Assembly: GCF_001282785.1 (NCBI RefSeq)
Contig: NZ_CVUA01000001.1
Location: forward strand, 930,001-994,000
Direction: 5' to 3'
Length of the DNA stretch: 64,000 bases
Source of the DNA: Halolamina sediminis
GTDB lineage: Archaea > Halobacteriota > Halobacteria > Halobacteriales > Haloferacaceae
The first letter of the stretch is position 1; the number at the start of each line of letters is the position of its first letter. A model generated the notes under the pieces. That model saw only the letters and a program-made list of their open reading frames with translations. It was not told the DNA's origin and searched no databases. The position numbers were made by a program, and so were the translations under genes. Shown here piece by piece: positions 45,891-54,491 of the stretch.

Positions 45891-46298
45891 TCAGTGCTCG
45901 GCGTCGCGGATCCGTGCGGCGAGGTCGGCGGCCGCGTCGTGGTCCAGTGCCGACCGTTCGAGCGCGAGCGAGACGTCGTCGCCCGCCTCGCGGGGCACGA
46001 CGTGGACGTGGCCGTGCCGGATCGACCCGACCATCGAGCCCGAAGTGTAGAACACGCTGAACCCGTCCGGGTCGAGCGCGCGCCGCAGATCCGCTGCGAC
46101 CGCATCGACCGCGTCGAACACCGCGGCGCCCCCGGCGTTCCCCCCGAGTAGCTCCTCACGGTGGGTTTTCGGGATCACGACCGTGTGTCCCTTGCGGGCG
46201 GGGTTCTCGTCGAGGAACGCGAGCGTGGCGTCGTCCTCGCGCAGGACGTAAACGTCGTGCTCGCCCGCGACGACGGCACAGAAGGCACAGTCGGCCAT
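45891..46298 (-). CDS. HIT-family nucleotide-binding protein
   Basis: 135 residues. CAFCAVVAGE at the N-terminus, DENPARKGHTVVIPKTH in the middle and the catalytic histidine triad HGHVHVVPR near residue 97. HIT proteins hydrolyse or transfer AMP-type nucleotides (Fhit/Hint group). The start MADCAFC is chosen because it begins the domain. Single gene. Confidence 0.92.
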   Translation of the reverse strand: MADCAFCAVVAGEHDVYVLREDDATLAFLDENPARKGHTVVIPKTHREELLGGNAGGAAVFDAVDAVAADLRRALDPDGFSVFYTSGSMVGSIRHGHVHVVPREAGDDVSLALERSALDHDAAADLAARIRDAEH

Positions 46299-46380
46299 AC
46301 CACCACCGAGGGCGGCCGGTGGCAAAGCTTCTCGGGCCGGAACCCGAACCACCTTGTCGCTCCGGACCCACCCTCCGGCC

Positions 46381-46980
46381 ATGCTGGAAACCCTCCGGTC
46401 GCGGGCCCGCGATCGCCCGCGGGCGACGGTCGCGCTGCTCTCGGTGCTGGGCTACGGGCTGGTGATGGGGACGTTCGCGGGGGCACTTCCCATCTACCCC
46501 GATCTGACGAACGCGCAGGTGAACCTGTTCTCCCACGCGATCGCTGGGATCAACACCACGGCGACGGTGCTGCTGATTCTCGGCTGGAAGTGGATCCGCG
46601 ACGGCGAGGTCGAGAAACACCGGAAAGCGATGGGGAGCGCGTTCGGGCTCATCATGGTGTTCCTCGTCCTCTACCTCTGGAAGATCGGCGGCGGCGGGAC
46701 GAAGGAGATGATCGGCGCGCCCGATCTCGTGTACTACGCCTACCTGCTGATGCTCGCGATCCACATCATCCTCTCGGTGGTCGCGGTGCCGGTCGTGCTG
46801 TACGCGCTGGTGCTCGGGCTCACCCACTCGCCGCGGGAACTCCGCGAGGAGACGCCCCACAAGCGTGTGGGTCGTCTCGCTGCCGGCTCGTGGATCCTCT
46901 CGCTGTCGATGGGCGTGCTGACGTACGTGCTCCTCAACTGGGTGTACAGCTACGAGTTCACCGCCGGCACCGGGATGTAG
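46381..46980 (+). CDS. DUF420 membrane protein
   Basis: 199 residues with five to six helices and the DUF420 pattern of His residues: FSHAIAGINTT, EKHRKAMGSAFG and LLMLAIHIILSVVAVP, then PHKRVGRLAAGSWILSLSMGVLTYVLL. Related proteins are linked to haem-copper oxidase biogenesis. The location a few kb from the cytochrome b cluster fits a respiratory role, but this is inference. Confidence 0.85.
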   Translation: MLETLRSRARDRPRATVALLSVLGYGLVMGTFAGALPIYPDLTNAQVNLFSHAIAGINTTATVLLILGWKWIRDGEVEKHRKAMGSAFGLIMVFLVLYLWKIGGGGTKEMIGAPDLVYYAYLLMLAIHIILSVVAVPVVLYALVLGLTHSPRELREETPHKRVGRLAAGSWILSLSMGVLTYVLLNWVYSYEFTAGTGM

Positions 46981-47052
46981 GTTCGGGCGTCGACGGCACG
47001 TACCCACGGCCGCGACCGAACCGTTCAACCCCCGGGGAGCGGAACGGCGGGT

Positions 47053-47736
47053 ATGGGCGAGCCACTCGAACCACGCCGCGAACAGGCGGTCGAACTGATC
47101 GACCGTCTCGAAGCCGAGTACCCCGACTCAACGATCTCGCTGAACTTCGACACGCGACTCGAACTTCTGATCGCGGTCGTGCTCTCCGCACAGTGTACCG
47201 ACGAGCGCGTCAACGAGGTGACTGCGGAGCTGTTCGAGAAGTACGAGTCCGCCGAAGAGTTCGCCGAAGCCGACGAGGAGCAGTTGGCCGAGGACATCTA
47301 CGGGATCACGTTCCACAACAGCAAGGCGGGCTACCTCAAGAGCATCGGGGAGACCCTCGTCGCGGACCACGACGGCGAGGTGCCGGACACGATGGACGAG
47401 CTCACCGAGCTCTCCGGGGTCGGCCGCAAGACCGCAAACGTCGTGCTGCAGCACGCCCACGACGTGGTTGAGGGGATCGTCGTCGACACGCACGTCCAGC
47501 GGATCAGCCGCCGGCTCGGGCTGACCGAGGCGGAACGCCCCGAAGCGATCGAGGCAGACCTACTCGACGTGGTGCCCGAGGAACACTGGCAGCAGTTCAC
47601 CCACCTGCTGATCGACCACGGGCGCGCCGTCTGCACCGCCCGCAACCCCGACTGCGGGGAGTGTGTACTCGCGGATATCTGTCCCTCCGCGAAGGGCGAC
47701 AGCGAGATCGACCTTGCCAGCGGCGAGGCGTGGTGA
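47053..47736 (+). CDS. nth: Endonuclease III (DNA glycosylase/AP lyase)
   Basis: 227 residues. The helix-hairpin-helix LSGVGRKTANVVL contains the catalytic Lys (about residue 121), VVDTHVQRIS carries the catalytic Asp, and CTARNPDCGECVLADIC gives the C-x6-C-x2-C-x5-C [4Fe-4S] cluster. It removes oxidised pyrimidines from DNA. A TATA-like GTTCAACC lies about 27 nt upstream of the ATG. Confidence 0.95.
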   Translation: MGEPLEPRREQAVELIDRLEAEYPDSTISLNFDTRLELLIAVVLSAQCTDERVNEVTAELFEKYESAEEFAEADEEQLAEDIYGITFHNSKAGYLKSIGETLVADHDGEVPDTMDELTELSGVGRKTANVVLQHAHDVVEGIVVDTHVQRISRRLGLTEAERPEAIEADLLDVVPEEHWQQFTHLLIDHGRAVCTARNPDCGECVLADICPSAKGDSEIDLASGEAW

Positions 47737-47743
47737 GCGGTTC

Positions 47744-48223
47744 TCAGACCACGTGGAGCAGCAGGTACCGGTAGAGCCCGAGGAGGTACGCGAGTATCCA
47801 GAGGATCAGGTAGCCGAACACACCGATCCGGAGCCGTCGGCGCCACGCACCCATGTTCTCGTGGAGTTCGCCGATGTCGGCCTCGGGGTCGGGGTTGCGG
47901 TAGAGGTCGGCCTGCCGCTTGGCCTGGAAGATGCGGACGATCCCGGTGAGCGCGAGCACCAGCAGCGCGTACGCCTGCAGCCCCAAGAAGGCGTGTAGCG
48001 CCGCGAGCCCGCCGAACTGCTCGGCTAGCCGCGGGATCATCCACAGCACCATCGGCGCCGTCGTCAGTACCAGTCCCGTGACCACGAACTTGAGGTGGTG
48101 GACCAGCCGCTCCCAGGTCATCACTTCCGTCTCGATGGCGTACCACGCGCCGTAGAGGAAGAAAGGGAGGCTGATCGTCACCGACAGCGCCGCCAGCGTC
48201 GCCGCGGTCGACTCGGAGACCAT
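47744..48223 (-). CDS. Four-helix membrane protein beside the bc cluster
   Basis: 159 residues with four hydrophobic helices and conserved-looking His residues in LVHHLKFVVTG and LAALHAFLGLQAYALLVL that could ligate haem or interact with quinone. I recall a haloarchaeal DUF7321-type family at this position but cannot confirm it. It is divergent from the next gene and convergent with nth. Confidence 0.7.
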   Translation of the reverse strand: MVSESTAATLAALSVTISLPFFLYGAWYAIETEVMTWERLVHHLKFVVTGLVLTTAPMVLWMIPRLAEQFGGLAALHAFLGLQAYALLVLALTGIVRIFQAKRQADLYRNPDPEADIGELHENMGAWRRRLRIGVFGYLILWILAYLLGLYRYLLLHVV

Positions 48224-48326
48224 TCGGTCGAGGTAGGCGGCGCGCCCGCCTAAAAGGAGCGACTCCGGCGCGCCGCCGGCGGGCCGCTCGCGAAGCGCTT
48301 AACGGCGCGCCAGTCCAACGGTCGCT

Positions 48327-49142
48327 ATGGCCGACCCCTCCGAAGACGAGACTGCGGAGCGGGCACGCGCGGACGACGCCAATGCCGGGAGCGGCGACGC
48401 CGCCGAGTCGACCGACCTCGAAGCGCTCCGCGAGGAGGTCGAGCAGAAGTACGACTTCGAGAACTTCGGCCCCGCGGATATGGCCGAGATGGAGCGCGAG
48501 GAGTGGCAGGCGGCGTTCGACCCCGATACGTGGATCACCGGCGCCGAACTGATCGACCGGGTCGAACAGGACTTGGAGAATCGGATCGCGACCCGCGAGG
48601 TGTTCGCGCGGCTCGAACGCCACCCCGGCCCCGAGGGGGATCGACTGCTCGCGTACTCCGACGAGGGGTACGCGATCATCAACCCCGATGGGAGCGTCGA
48701 GGGCGAGGGAACGGTGTTGCGGGACGTCGAGCCGACGGTCGCACTGTGTTCGATGGCGGAGTACGACGTGCCGACGCCACCGGAGGACCCGAGCCTCCCC
48801 GACCCCGACGACGTGGAGTCCGGCTCGGGTGAGCTCGGCAACACGATGCTCCAGTTGATCGCCGCCGCCCAGATACTCGCTGGGCTCGGGCTGGTCGCCG
48901 GCTCGCTGCTGTTCGACCTCCAGCCCGACGTGCCACAGGGTGGCGTGATCGGCCCGGCCGTCGGCATCTTGTTCGCCCTGATCGGCGTGTTCCTGTTCAC
49001 TGTGGTCGCGAACGCGCGGCTCTCGGACCGGTTCCGCGCCGCGGAGTACCGCGACCGCCTCCGCGCCGTCGACGAGGCGGGCGAGCGACCGGAGTTCGTC
49101 CCGCAGCTGAGCGACGAGCCCGACGAGGACGGCGGCGACTGA
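48327..49142 (+). CDS. Acidic membrane protein, first gene of the cytochrome b cluster
   Basis: 271 residues. An acidic N-terminal domain of about 160 residues (KYDFENFGPADMAEMEREEW, AYSDEGYAIINPDGSV) precedes two membrane helices (LIAAAQILAGLGLVAGSLLF and GPAVGILFALIGVFLFTVV) and an acidic tail. A TATA-like CGCTTAACG lies 27 nt upstream of the ATG. I think it belongs to a haloarchaea-specific family (DUF7319, from memory). An assembly or accessory role for the complex is inference. Confidence 0.7.
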   Translation: MADPSEDETAERARADDANAGSGDAAESTDLEALREEVEQKYDFENFGPADMAEMEREEWQAAFDPDTWITGAELIDRVEQDLENRIATREVFARLERHPGPEGDRLLAYSDEGYAIINPDGSVEGEGTVLRDVEPTVALCSMAEYDVPTPPEDPSLPDPDDVESGSGELGNTMLQLIAAAQILAGLGLVAGSLLFDLQPDVPQGGVIGPAVGILFALIGVFLFTVVANARLSDRFRAAEYRDRLRAVDEAGERPEFVPQLSDEPDEDGGD

Positions 49143-49238
49143 GACGCCGGTCGGCGGCGGTGTCGTACCGCCGTCGGCGCCGGTGAGGGTGGTGTGAAAC
49201 GGAGGCTTTAAGCGCTGGCCGTCCCACGTTTTGGCCGT

Positions 49239-49832
49239 ATGAAGAGGCGGGATTTTCTCCGAGCGACCGGCGGCTCCGGCGGAGCTGTCGCCCTCGGCTC
49301 GGGGGTCGCGGCCGGGCAGGAAGAGACCGGCACGACCACCGGCACTGAGGGCGGCGGAGGCGGGGGACCGACGGAGACGGTGACCGTCGGCCCCGGCGGG
49401 AGCCTCGTGTTCGAACCGGCCGAACTCACGATCGCGACGGGCACGACGGTAAACTTCGTCTGGGACAGTAACATGCACAACGTGGTTCCGCAGAGCCAGC
49501 CCGACGGCGCCAACTGGGAGGGTGAAGGCGAACAGGGCGTTACGTTCGACTCCGGCCACGAGTACTCCCACACGTTCGACACTACTGGGACCTACGAGTA
49601 CGTCTGTACACCCCACGAGAGCGCGGGGATGGTCGGCTCCATCGAGGTCGTCGAGGAGCTTCAGTCCGGGGGCGGCGGCGAACGCGAGCTCCACGAGATC
49701 GGCGCCCCGATCCACCCCCACTGGGTGGGCGCGGCGACGATCCTGATGATGTTCGTCAGCCTCGTGTTCACGTTCTACGTGCTCAAGTACGGCGAGTCAC
49801 CCAACACCGGCAACACCGGGGGTGGTGAGTGA
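49239..49832 (+). CDS. Membrane-anchored cupredoxin (halocyanin-like)
   Basis: 197 residues. Tat signal MKRRDFLRATGGSGG, Gly/Thr linker, then a plastocyanin domain with type-1 copper ligands: His in DSNMHNVVPQ, Cys and His in YVCTPHESAGM and Met in the same segment. A C-terminal helix (VGAATILMMFVSLVFTFYVLKYG) anchors it, unlike lipid-anchored halocyanins. It lies just ahead of the cytochrome b genes, where a Rieske subunit is usual, so it probably takes electrons in that chain. Confidence 0.88.
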   Translation: MKRRDFLRATGGSGGAVALGSGVAAGQEETGTTTGTEGGGGGGPTETVTVGPGGSLVFEPAELTIATGTTVNFVWDSNMHNVVPQSQPDGANWEGEGEQGVTFDSGHEYSHTFDTTGTYEYVCTPHESAGMVGSIEVVEELQSGGGGERELHEIGAPIHPHWVGAATILMMFVSLVFTFYVLKYGESPNTGNTGGGE

Positions 49833-50221
49833 TGTCCACGTCGGGATCCACCTACGGCGACATCCACCGCTACGAGCCGGCGCGTGAGAGCACGGCCGCG
49901 GCGATCGCGATCGTGCTGCTGACGCTGCTGGAGATCGTCTTCGTGTTCATGTTCACCTGGGGGCTAGTCTCCGGTTGGGGGCTGACCGCCGACGGGAACA
50001 TGTTCCTCGGCGGACTCCTCGCCATCGTGTTCATCGACCTCGCGTTCATCCTCGCGATCTACCGCAAGGAGTTCCTCCCGGACGTGATGGTCGTCAAGAA
50101 GCGCCGTCGCAAGTGGGAGGACCTCTACATCCGCGGCGATCAGGCCGACGGCGAGCAGCTCGAGGGCGCCGGCGTCTGGGACCAGATCAAGCGCGCGGTG
50201 TACCCGTACTACAAACGATAA
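49832..50221 (+). CDS. Two-helix membrane protein of the cytochrome b cluster
   Basis: 129 residues with two helices (ESTAAAIAIVLLTLLEIVFVFMFTW type and FLGGLLAIVFIDLAFILAIY) and a basic, then charged, cytoplasmic tail ending KRAVYPYYKR. The ATG shares one base with the cupredoxin stop. I recall the haloarchaeal DUF7318 family here. It may be a small subunit of the complex. Confidence 0.7.
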   Translation: MSTSGSTYGDIHRYEPARESTAAAIAIVLLTLLEIVFVFMFTWGLVSGWGLTADGNMFLGGLLAIVFIDLAFILAIYRKEFLPDVMVVKKRRRKWEDLYIRGDQADGEQLEGAGVWDQIKRAVYPYYKR

Positions 50222-50224
50222 CCA

Positions 50225-51025
50225 ATGAGTCTCAAAGAGAAAGACGAACACGACCACCTCGGCTGGATGGAGGAGAAGCAGCTCTCCCCCATCGAGAAAG
50301 GGTACCTGTTCACCCTCATCTGGCTCGACAAGCGGTTCCGCATCGTCGACTACTTGGAGCTGCTGGAGACGATGTACTACCGCGTCAACCTCCAGATGCC
50401 GAAGAGTCACACCGAGCAGTACAACCTCGACAACAAGTTCTGGTACTGGTACCCGCTGTACGCGCTGGGGTCGTTCTCGACGCTCGCGTACGTCGTCGCG
50501 GCGTTATCGGGCGCGTTGCTGGGGTTCTACTACACCCCATCCGCGGCCGCCGCCGAAACTGGCACCGTCGCCTACTCCCAGATCGCGATGATCATGCAGG
50601 ATCTCCAGTTCGGCTTCATGCTGCGCTCGATCCACCGCTGGTCGGCGCAGGTGATGACCGCGGCGGTGTTCCTGCACATGCTCCGGGTCTACTTCACCGG
50701 CGCGTACAAGGAGCCCCGCGAGCTGAACTGGCTGCTCGGGATCGTCCTGATCAGCCTCACGATGGGCTTTGGCTACACGGGCTACCTGCTGCCGTGGGAC
50801 CAGCTCGCCTACTGGGCGGGGCAGATCGGCGTCGAGATGGCGCTGTCGATCCCCGTGATCGGCGAGTGGGTCGCCCAGCTGGTGTTCGGCGGCTTCTCGC
50901 TCGGCGCACCGACGCTGCAGCGGATGTACATCCTGCACGTGTTCCTGCTGCCGTTCGTGGTGACCTCGCTGATCGCGATCCACATCGGCATCGTCTGGAT
51001 GCAGGGCATCGCGGAACCCCACTAA
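50225..51025 (+). CDS. petB: Cytochrome b subunit, b6 type (N-terminal half)
   Basis: 266 residues. Two pairs of haem-binding His are seen: SIHRWSAQ and FLHMLRV (13 residues between them), then YILHVFL and IAIHIGI (14 residues between them). The latter spacing is that of cytochrome b6 and not of mitochondrial cytochrome b. GYLLPWDQLAYWA is the Qo-side signature. It carries both b haems of a quinol-oxidising complex. The second half follows as a separate gene, as in b6f complexes. Confidence 0.93.
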   Translation: MSLKEKDEHDHLGWMEEKQLSPIEKGYLFTLIWLDKRFRIVDYLELLETMYYRVNLQMPKSHTEQYNLDNKFWYWYPLYALGSFSTLAYVVAALSGALLGFYYTPSAAAAETGTVAYSQIAMIMQDLQFGFMLRSIHRWSAQVMTAAVFLHMLRVYFTGAYKEPRELNWLLGIVLISLTMGFGYTGYLLPWDQLAYWAGQIGVEMALSIPVIGEWVAQLVFGGFSLGAPTLQRMYILHVFLLPFVVTSLIAIHIGIVWMQGIAEPH

Positions 51026-51029
51026 TACA

Positions 51030-51791
51030 ATGAGCGACGACAACCAACCCGACGCACGAACCGACGGCGGTACGGGGATCGTCCCGCCGGACGACGACAC
51101 GCCGACTTGGAGCGAACGCAAGAGTCGGCAGACGGGGCTCCCCCGTCTCACCTACGAGTACTTCGAGCGGGCCCGCCGCGAGGATCAGGATCTGCGTGAG
51201 GAGTCCACCTACGTGGAGCGCGACGTACTCGCGTTCCCGACGTGGCCCCACGAGCTGATCCGGAACCTCGCGCTGACGAGCTTCTTCGTGGGCATGCTGC
51301 TCCTGCTGGCGGCGACGCTGCCGCCCCACATCGGCAACCCCGCGAACCCCAGTTCGACGCCGTCGATCATCCTGCCGGACTGGTACCTCTACTGGTCGTT
51401 CGGCCTCCTGAAGCTGGGTGACCTCAACCCCGCGATCTCGCTGCTCGACGGCCAGAAGCTGATGGCCGACCGAACGTACGGCGTGCTCGCGAACGTGGTG
51501 ATCGTCGGCGCGATCTCGATGGTGCCGTTCCTCAACAAGGGCAGCGCCCGCCGGCCGGTCGAGCAGCCGTTCTGGGCTGCCGTCGGGATGGGCGGCCTGA
51601 CGTTCGCGTTCACCATCTCGCTGCTGTCGATCCAGAACATCATGCCGATGAACGTCAGCCTGCTGTTCGACCTGACGTTCCTCGTGCCGATCATGATGGC
51701 CGGGATCACCTACGCGGTGCTGAAGACGATGCGCGAGGGGTACATGTACGACCTCAACCGTCGCTACTACCGGCTGCGGCCCCCGAAGTAG
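51030..51791 (+). CDS. petD: Cytochrome b C-terminal subunit (subunit IV-like)
   Basis: 253 residues. About 75 hydrophilic residues lead into four helices. The quinol-oxidation (Qo) motif is PDWYLYWSFGLLK, the PDWY form in place of PEWY, as found in menaquinol-using complexes. FPTWPHELIRNLALTSFF is the start of helix E. Gene order petB-petD confirms a split cytochrome b. Confidence 0.92.
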   Translation: MSDDNQPDARTDGGTGIVPPDDDTPTWSERKSRQTGLPRLTYEYFERARREDQDLREESTYVERDVLAFPTWPHELIRNLALTSFFVGMLLLLAATLPPHIGNPANPSSTPSIILPDWYLYWSFGLLKLGDLNPAISLLDGQKLMADRTYGVLANVVIVGAISMVPFLNKGSARRPVEQPFWAAVGMGGLTFAFTISLLSIQNIMPMNVSLLFDLTFLVPIMMAGITYAVLKTMREGYMYDLNRRYYRLRPPK

Positions 51792-51794
51792 GCC

Positions 51795-52127
51795 GTGGCT
51801 GACGACAATCGCAGTACCGAGGGCCGCGACGGGCGCGACGTGGAGGTGCCCATGCGGCTCTACAAGACCGTCACCGTCTTCTCGACGCTGATCGCGGTGT
51901 TCGCCGTCGTGTTCGGGTTCCTCCTGCTCGACGCCGCTGCGCTCGGGACCGGGCTGCTCCGCCAACTGGTGCGCTCGATCCTCTCGGCGCTCTCGCTTTC
52001 CCCGACGGACTCGCTGCTCTCTGCGGCCTTTGCCGTCGCAGGGCTGCTGTCGATCGCGACCGGCGCGGCCGTCTACGTGCTCGGCACGCGGTTCACGGCC
52101 GAGGAGATGGGCGAGGAGTCGGCGTAG
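51795..52127 (+). CDS. Two-helix membrane protein of the cytochrome b cluster
   Basis: 110 residues with two helices (TVTVFSTLIAVFAVVFGFLLLDAA and LLSAAFAVAGLLSIATGAAVYVLG). GTG start three bases after petD. I recall the DUF7315 family at this place. It is probably a small subunit or assembly factor. Confidence 0.68.
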   Translation: MADDNRSTEGRDGRDVEVPMRLYKTVTVFSTLIAVFAVVFGFLLLDAAALGTGLLRQLVRSILSALSLSPTDSLLSAAFAVAGLLSIATGAAVYVLGTRFTAEEMGEESA

Positions 52128-52179
52128 TCGCCGCCGGGATGGGAAACGCTGAAGAGGGCTCGCGGCCCAGTTTCAGGTA

Positions 52180-52449
52180 ATGGCTGACGAGTTCATGAAA
52201 GGGTTCGGGCTGTTCAGCGTGGCCGCCCTCGTGTGGATGATCTCCGCGAGCTGGTACCGGACACCCAGTTTCGAGAGCACCCGCCAGCTAGTGGCGGCGC
52301 CGCCGGAGGAGCCCGGAACCGTGTTCGACACGCTCGGGATCTTCCTCGGCGACCTGATGTTCTGGACCGCGCTGCTCGGCGCGTTCACGTTCTGGGTCAT
52401 CATCCCCGCGGGCAGACAGGCCCGCGAGGCGCTGGTCGTCGACGAGTAG
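52180..52449 (+). CDS. Two-helix membrane protein (end of cluster)
   Basis: 89 residues with helices FGLFSVAALVWMISASWY and TLGIFLGDLMFWTALLGAFTFWVIIPAG. I recall the haloarchaeal DUF7314 family. It closes the plus-strand cluster. The next 257 bp (52450-52706) hold nothing I can identify. Confidence 0.68.
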   Translation: MADEFMKGFGLFSVAALVWMISASWYRTPSFESTRQLVAAPPEEPGTVFDTLGIFLGDLMFWTALLGAFTFWVIIPAGRQAREALVVDE

Positions 52450-52706
52450 TCCCTCTTTCCTTTCCCGGTCGCTCCCGACCCGCTAGCCGCGGCGACGCCG
52501 GTCCGGTCTCCCCTTCGGTGTCGTTCACTAATCGTTCGGTGTCGTCGTCACTCTCGTCGTCAGAGCACGCTGTCGCTATCGCGCGACGGTAGCTCCGTTA
52601 GGGACCCATCGACGGCGTCCGCGTCGAGACGGTCGCGTGGGCGGCGCTCGGAGACGGAAGCGCACGACAGCGAGAAGACGGCGGCGCTCGGGAACGGCGG
52701 CGAGAG

Positions 52707-53147
52707 TCAGATGATCGCAGCCCACTGCTCCTCGATCACCCAGAACAGGGCGAGGAACGCGGCGTACAGCAGCGCGAGGACCGATACCGTGATCGCCCCC
52801 TTGGGCTTCTCGATGTCGAGGTTGTTGCGGGCCTCGACGTTCCGGGCTTCGAACTCGAACATGTCGGCGATCGCCGTGCCGATCACGAGCACGGAGATCA
52901 CCATCCCCGAGTGCGGTTCGATCACCAGGTACAGCAGACTGACGAGCACGAGCGTCGCCGAGACGGCGACGTGGGGCACGTGGCGGTCCAGCGTGTCGGC
53001 GCCGTTCTGTGCCGCGCGCTTGTAGTGACTGAACGCGCGGTGACGTGTGACGAAGTTGGCCAGCACGAGCGCCAGGATCACGTAGGGGAACGCCCCAGCG
53101 ACCGATTCGAGCGCCCCGATCGGGACGGCGAACTGCAGTGGGGTCAT
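52707..53147 (-). CDS. Four-helix membrane protein facing the bc cluster
   Basis: 146 residues with four helices. FVTRHRAFSHYKRAAQNGADTLDRHVPHVAVSA holds several His in the first loop, and FEFEARNVEARNNLDIEKPKG is a conserved-looking amphipathic segment. I recall a DUF7313-type family. It is convergent with the cytochrome b cluster and next to the NAD-kinase-like gene on the same strand. Confidence 0.68.
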   Translation of the reverse strand: MTPLQFAVPIGALESVAGAFPYVILALVLANFVTRHRAFSHYKRAAQNGADTLDRHVPHVAVSATLVLVSLLYLVIEPHSGMVISVLVIGTAIADMFEFEARNVEARNNLDIEKPKGAITVSVLALLYAAFLALFWVIEEQWAAII

Positions 53148-53171
53148 ACCCGCATATCGGCACAGGACGGT

Positions 53172-53885
53172 TTAGTGCTTTTCCAATTCCGGCGGCCCCT
53201 CGGCCAGCGGTCGGACGCAGGTGAACTCGCCGACGGCAGCGATTTCGACCGACTCGTTCGGGGTGACCCGTCGGCACTCCTCGCCGTCGACGAACAGCGA
53301 CACCGCTCCCTCGTCGCGCTCGACGCTCAGCGAGAGCGGGCCGGGGACGACCCACGGGTTCGCGCGGGTCGAGAACGGCGAGACGGGGACGATCGAGAGC
53401 CCGCCGCCGGGGGTGACGACCGGGCCGCCGGCCGCGCGGCCGTAGCCCGCAGAGCCCAGCGGCGTCGAGACGACGACGCCGTCGGCGCGCACGTCGAACA
53501 GTCGCTCTTCCGCCGCCGAGACGGCGTACTCGGATATCCGGGCGGGTTCGCTCGTCATCAGCGTGGCGTCGAAGACGGCACGATCTACGCGCTCGCCGCC
53601 CACCGCCACGCTAATGACGGTGTGGGTGACGCTGCGGTAGGCACCGTCGGCGAGCGCCGCGGCGGCGTCGGCGAGCCGGTCGCGTGTCACGCCGTGGCGG
53701 CCGTCGTCGGCGTCGACCGCCAGGATCGGCGTGTCGGCGTCGGCGAGCGCGGCGCGTTCGACTGCCTCCGGACCGACGGCGACGATCGCGTCGGCGTCGT
53801 CGTCGGTGACCGTCAGTGGGGAGAGGTCGGCGTCGATCTCCGCGCCGCGGAGGCTGACCCGACCCATCGGCGACGACTGGGTCAT
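53172..53885 (-). CDS. NAD kinase-like protein lacking the GGDGT motif
   Basis: 237 residues. The C-terminal domain is clearly NAD-kinase-like: STPLGSAGYGRAAGGPVV corresponds to the STPTGSTAY...GGPIV motif, and the beta-sandwich continues with LFVDGEE. At the N-terminal site where GGDGT should stand, the sequence is IVAVGPEAVERAA, and the following NxGxLGFL motif is also missing. Kinase activity is therefore doubtful; it may have a regulatory or different nucleotide-binding role. Confidence 0.8.
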   Translation of the reverse strand: MTQSSPMGRVSLRGAEIDADLSPLTVTDDDADAIVAVGPEAVERAALADADTPILAVDADDGRHGVTRDRLADAAAALADGAYRSVTHTVISVAVGGERVDRAVFDATLMTSEPARISEYAVSAAEERLFDVRADGVVVSTPLGSAGYGRAAGGPVVTPGGGLSIVPVSPFSTRANPWVVPGPLSLSVERDEGAVSLFVDGEECRRVTPNESVEIAAVGEFTCVRPLAEGPPELEKH

Positions 53886-54050
53886 GCTCGCGTCGTCGGG
53901 CGGCGCGGGTAAAACGACGGTGGTCTGTGGTGGTTCGTGGGGTAGGTGTGTCGTGGGGTACTGGGCTCGCGTCGTTCGATGTCTCCGTGACAGTATCGCG
54001 CTTCGTTACCGAGGATAGTGATAGAGGCTGTTTCTCGATCAGTAGCCACT

Positions 54051-54438
54051 GAGACAGCGACCGCAACAGCATCTCGACGCTAGACCACTTGCGACTGCAG
54101 GGCGCCGGGCATGAAGCCCGGCGCAGCACGGAGTCCCCACCCTCCCCCGCGGGCCGGCGACCGATGCCGGCCCGCGGCGTCCACCGCTACCGCACCGCTG
54201 TCGCTGTCGGCGCGTGACGTGAGCAGGGCGAGACCGGCGGTCTCGCTGGCAGTGCGGGCGACGCGTGGGTCGCCCGCACGACGCCTCCGTACGCGAACGA
54301 GCGCGCGAGGGACGACTGACCGAACGAAGTGAGGGAGGGAGTCGGCTGGGGAGGTGTGTGGGCTGTGCCGGGCGGTGCGGTCACAAGGTGCCAACGATCG
54401 AACTGCTGTCGCGGTTGCTGTCGTTGTCGAAGTCACCG
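54051..54438 (-). repeat. Hairpin-rich element with terminal inverted repeats, copy 2 (inverted)
   Basis: The 606-bp gap 53886-54491 holds this reverse-orientation copy of the element at 40333-40769. One end, CTAGACCACTTGCG at 54080, is well kept; the other (GTGCGGTCACAAGGTGCC, 54375-54392) has diverged. Hairpins lie at 54102-54124, 54149-54175, 54228-54246 and 54252-54279, in mirrored order to copy 1. The 54149-54175 stem is different in sequence from its partner at 40631-40655 but paired throughout, with loop ATCGGTC against AGCGGTC. Confidence 0.75.
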
Positions 54439-54491
54439 CCGCACTCGCAGGCCCACCGATCCCAAACCCGAAAAACGAGAAATAACGGCCG

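Noticed and set aside
52450-52706. Possible small gene between the bc cluster and the convergent membrane gene
   Set aside because: Frames are short, not acidic and without start context; nothing recognisable.
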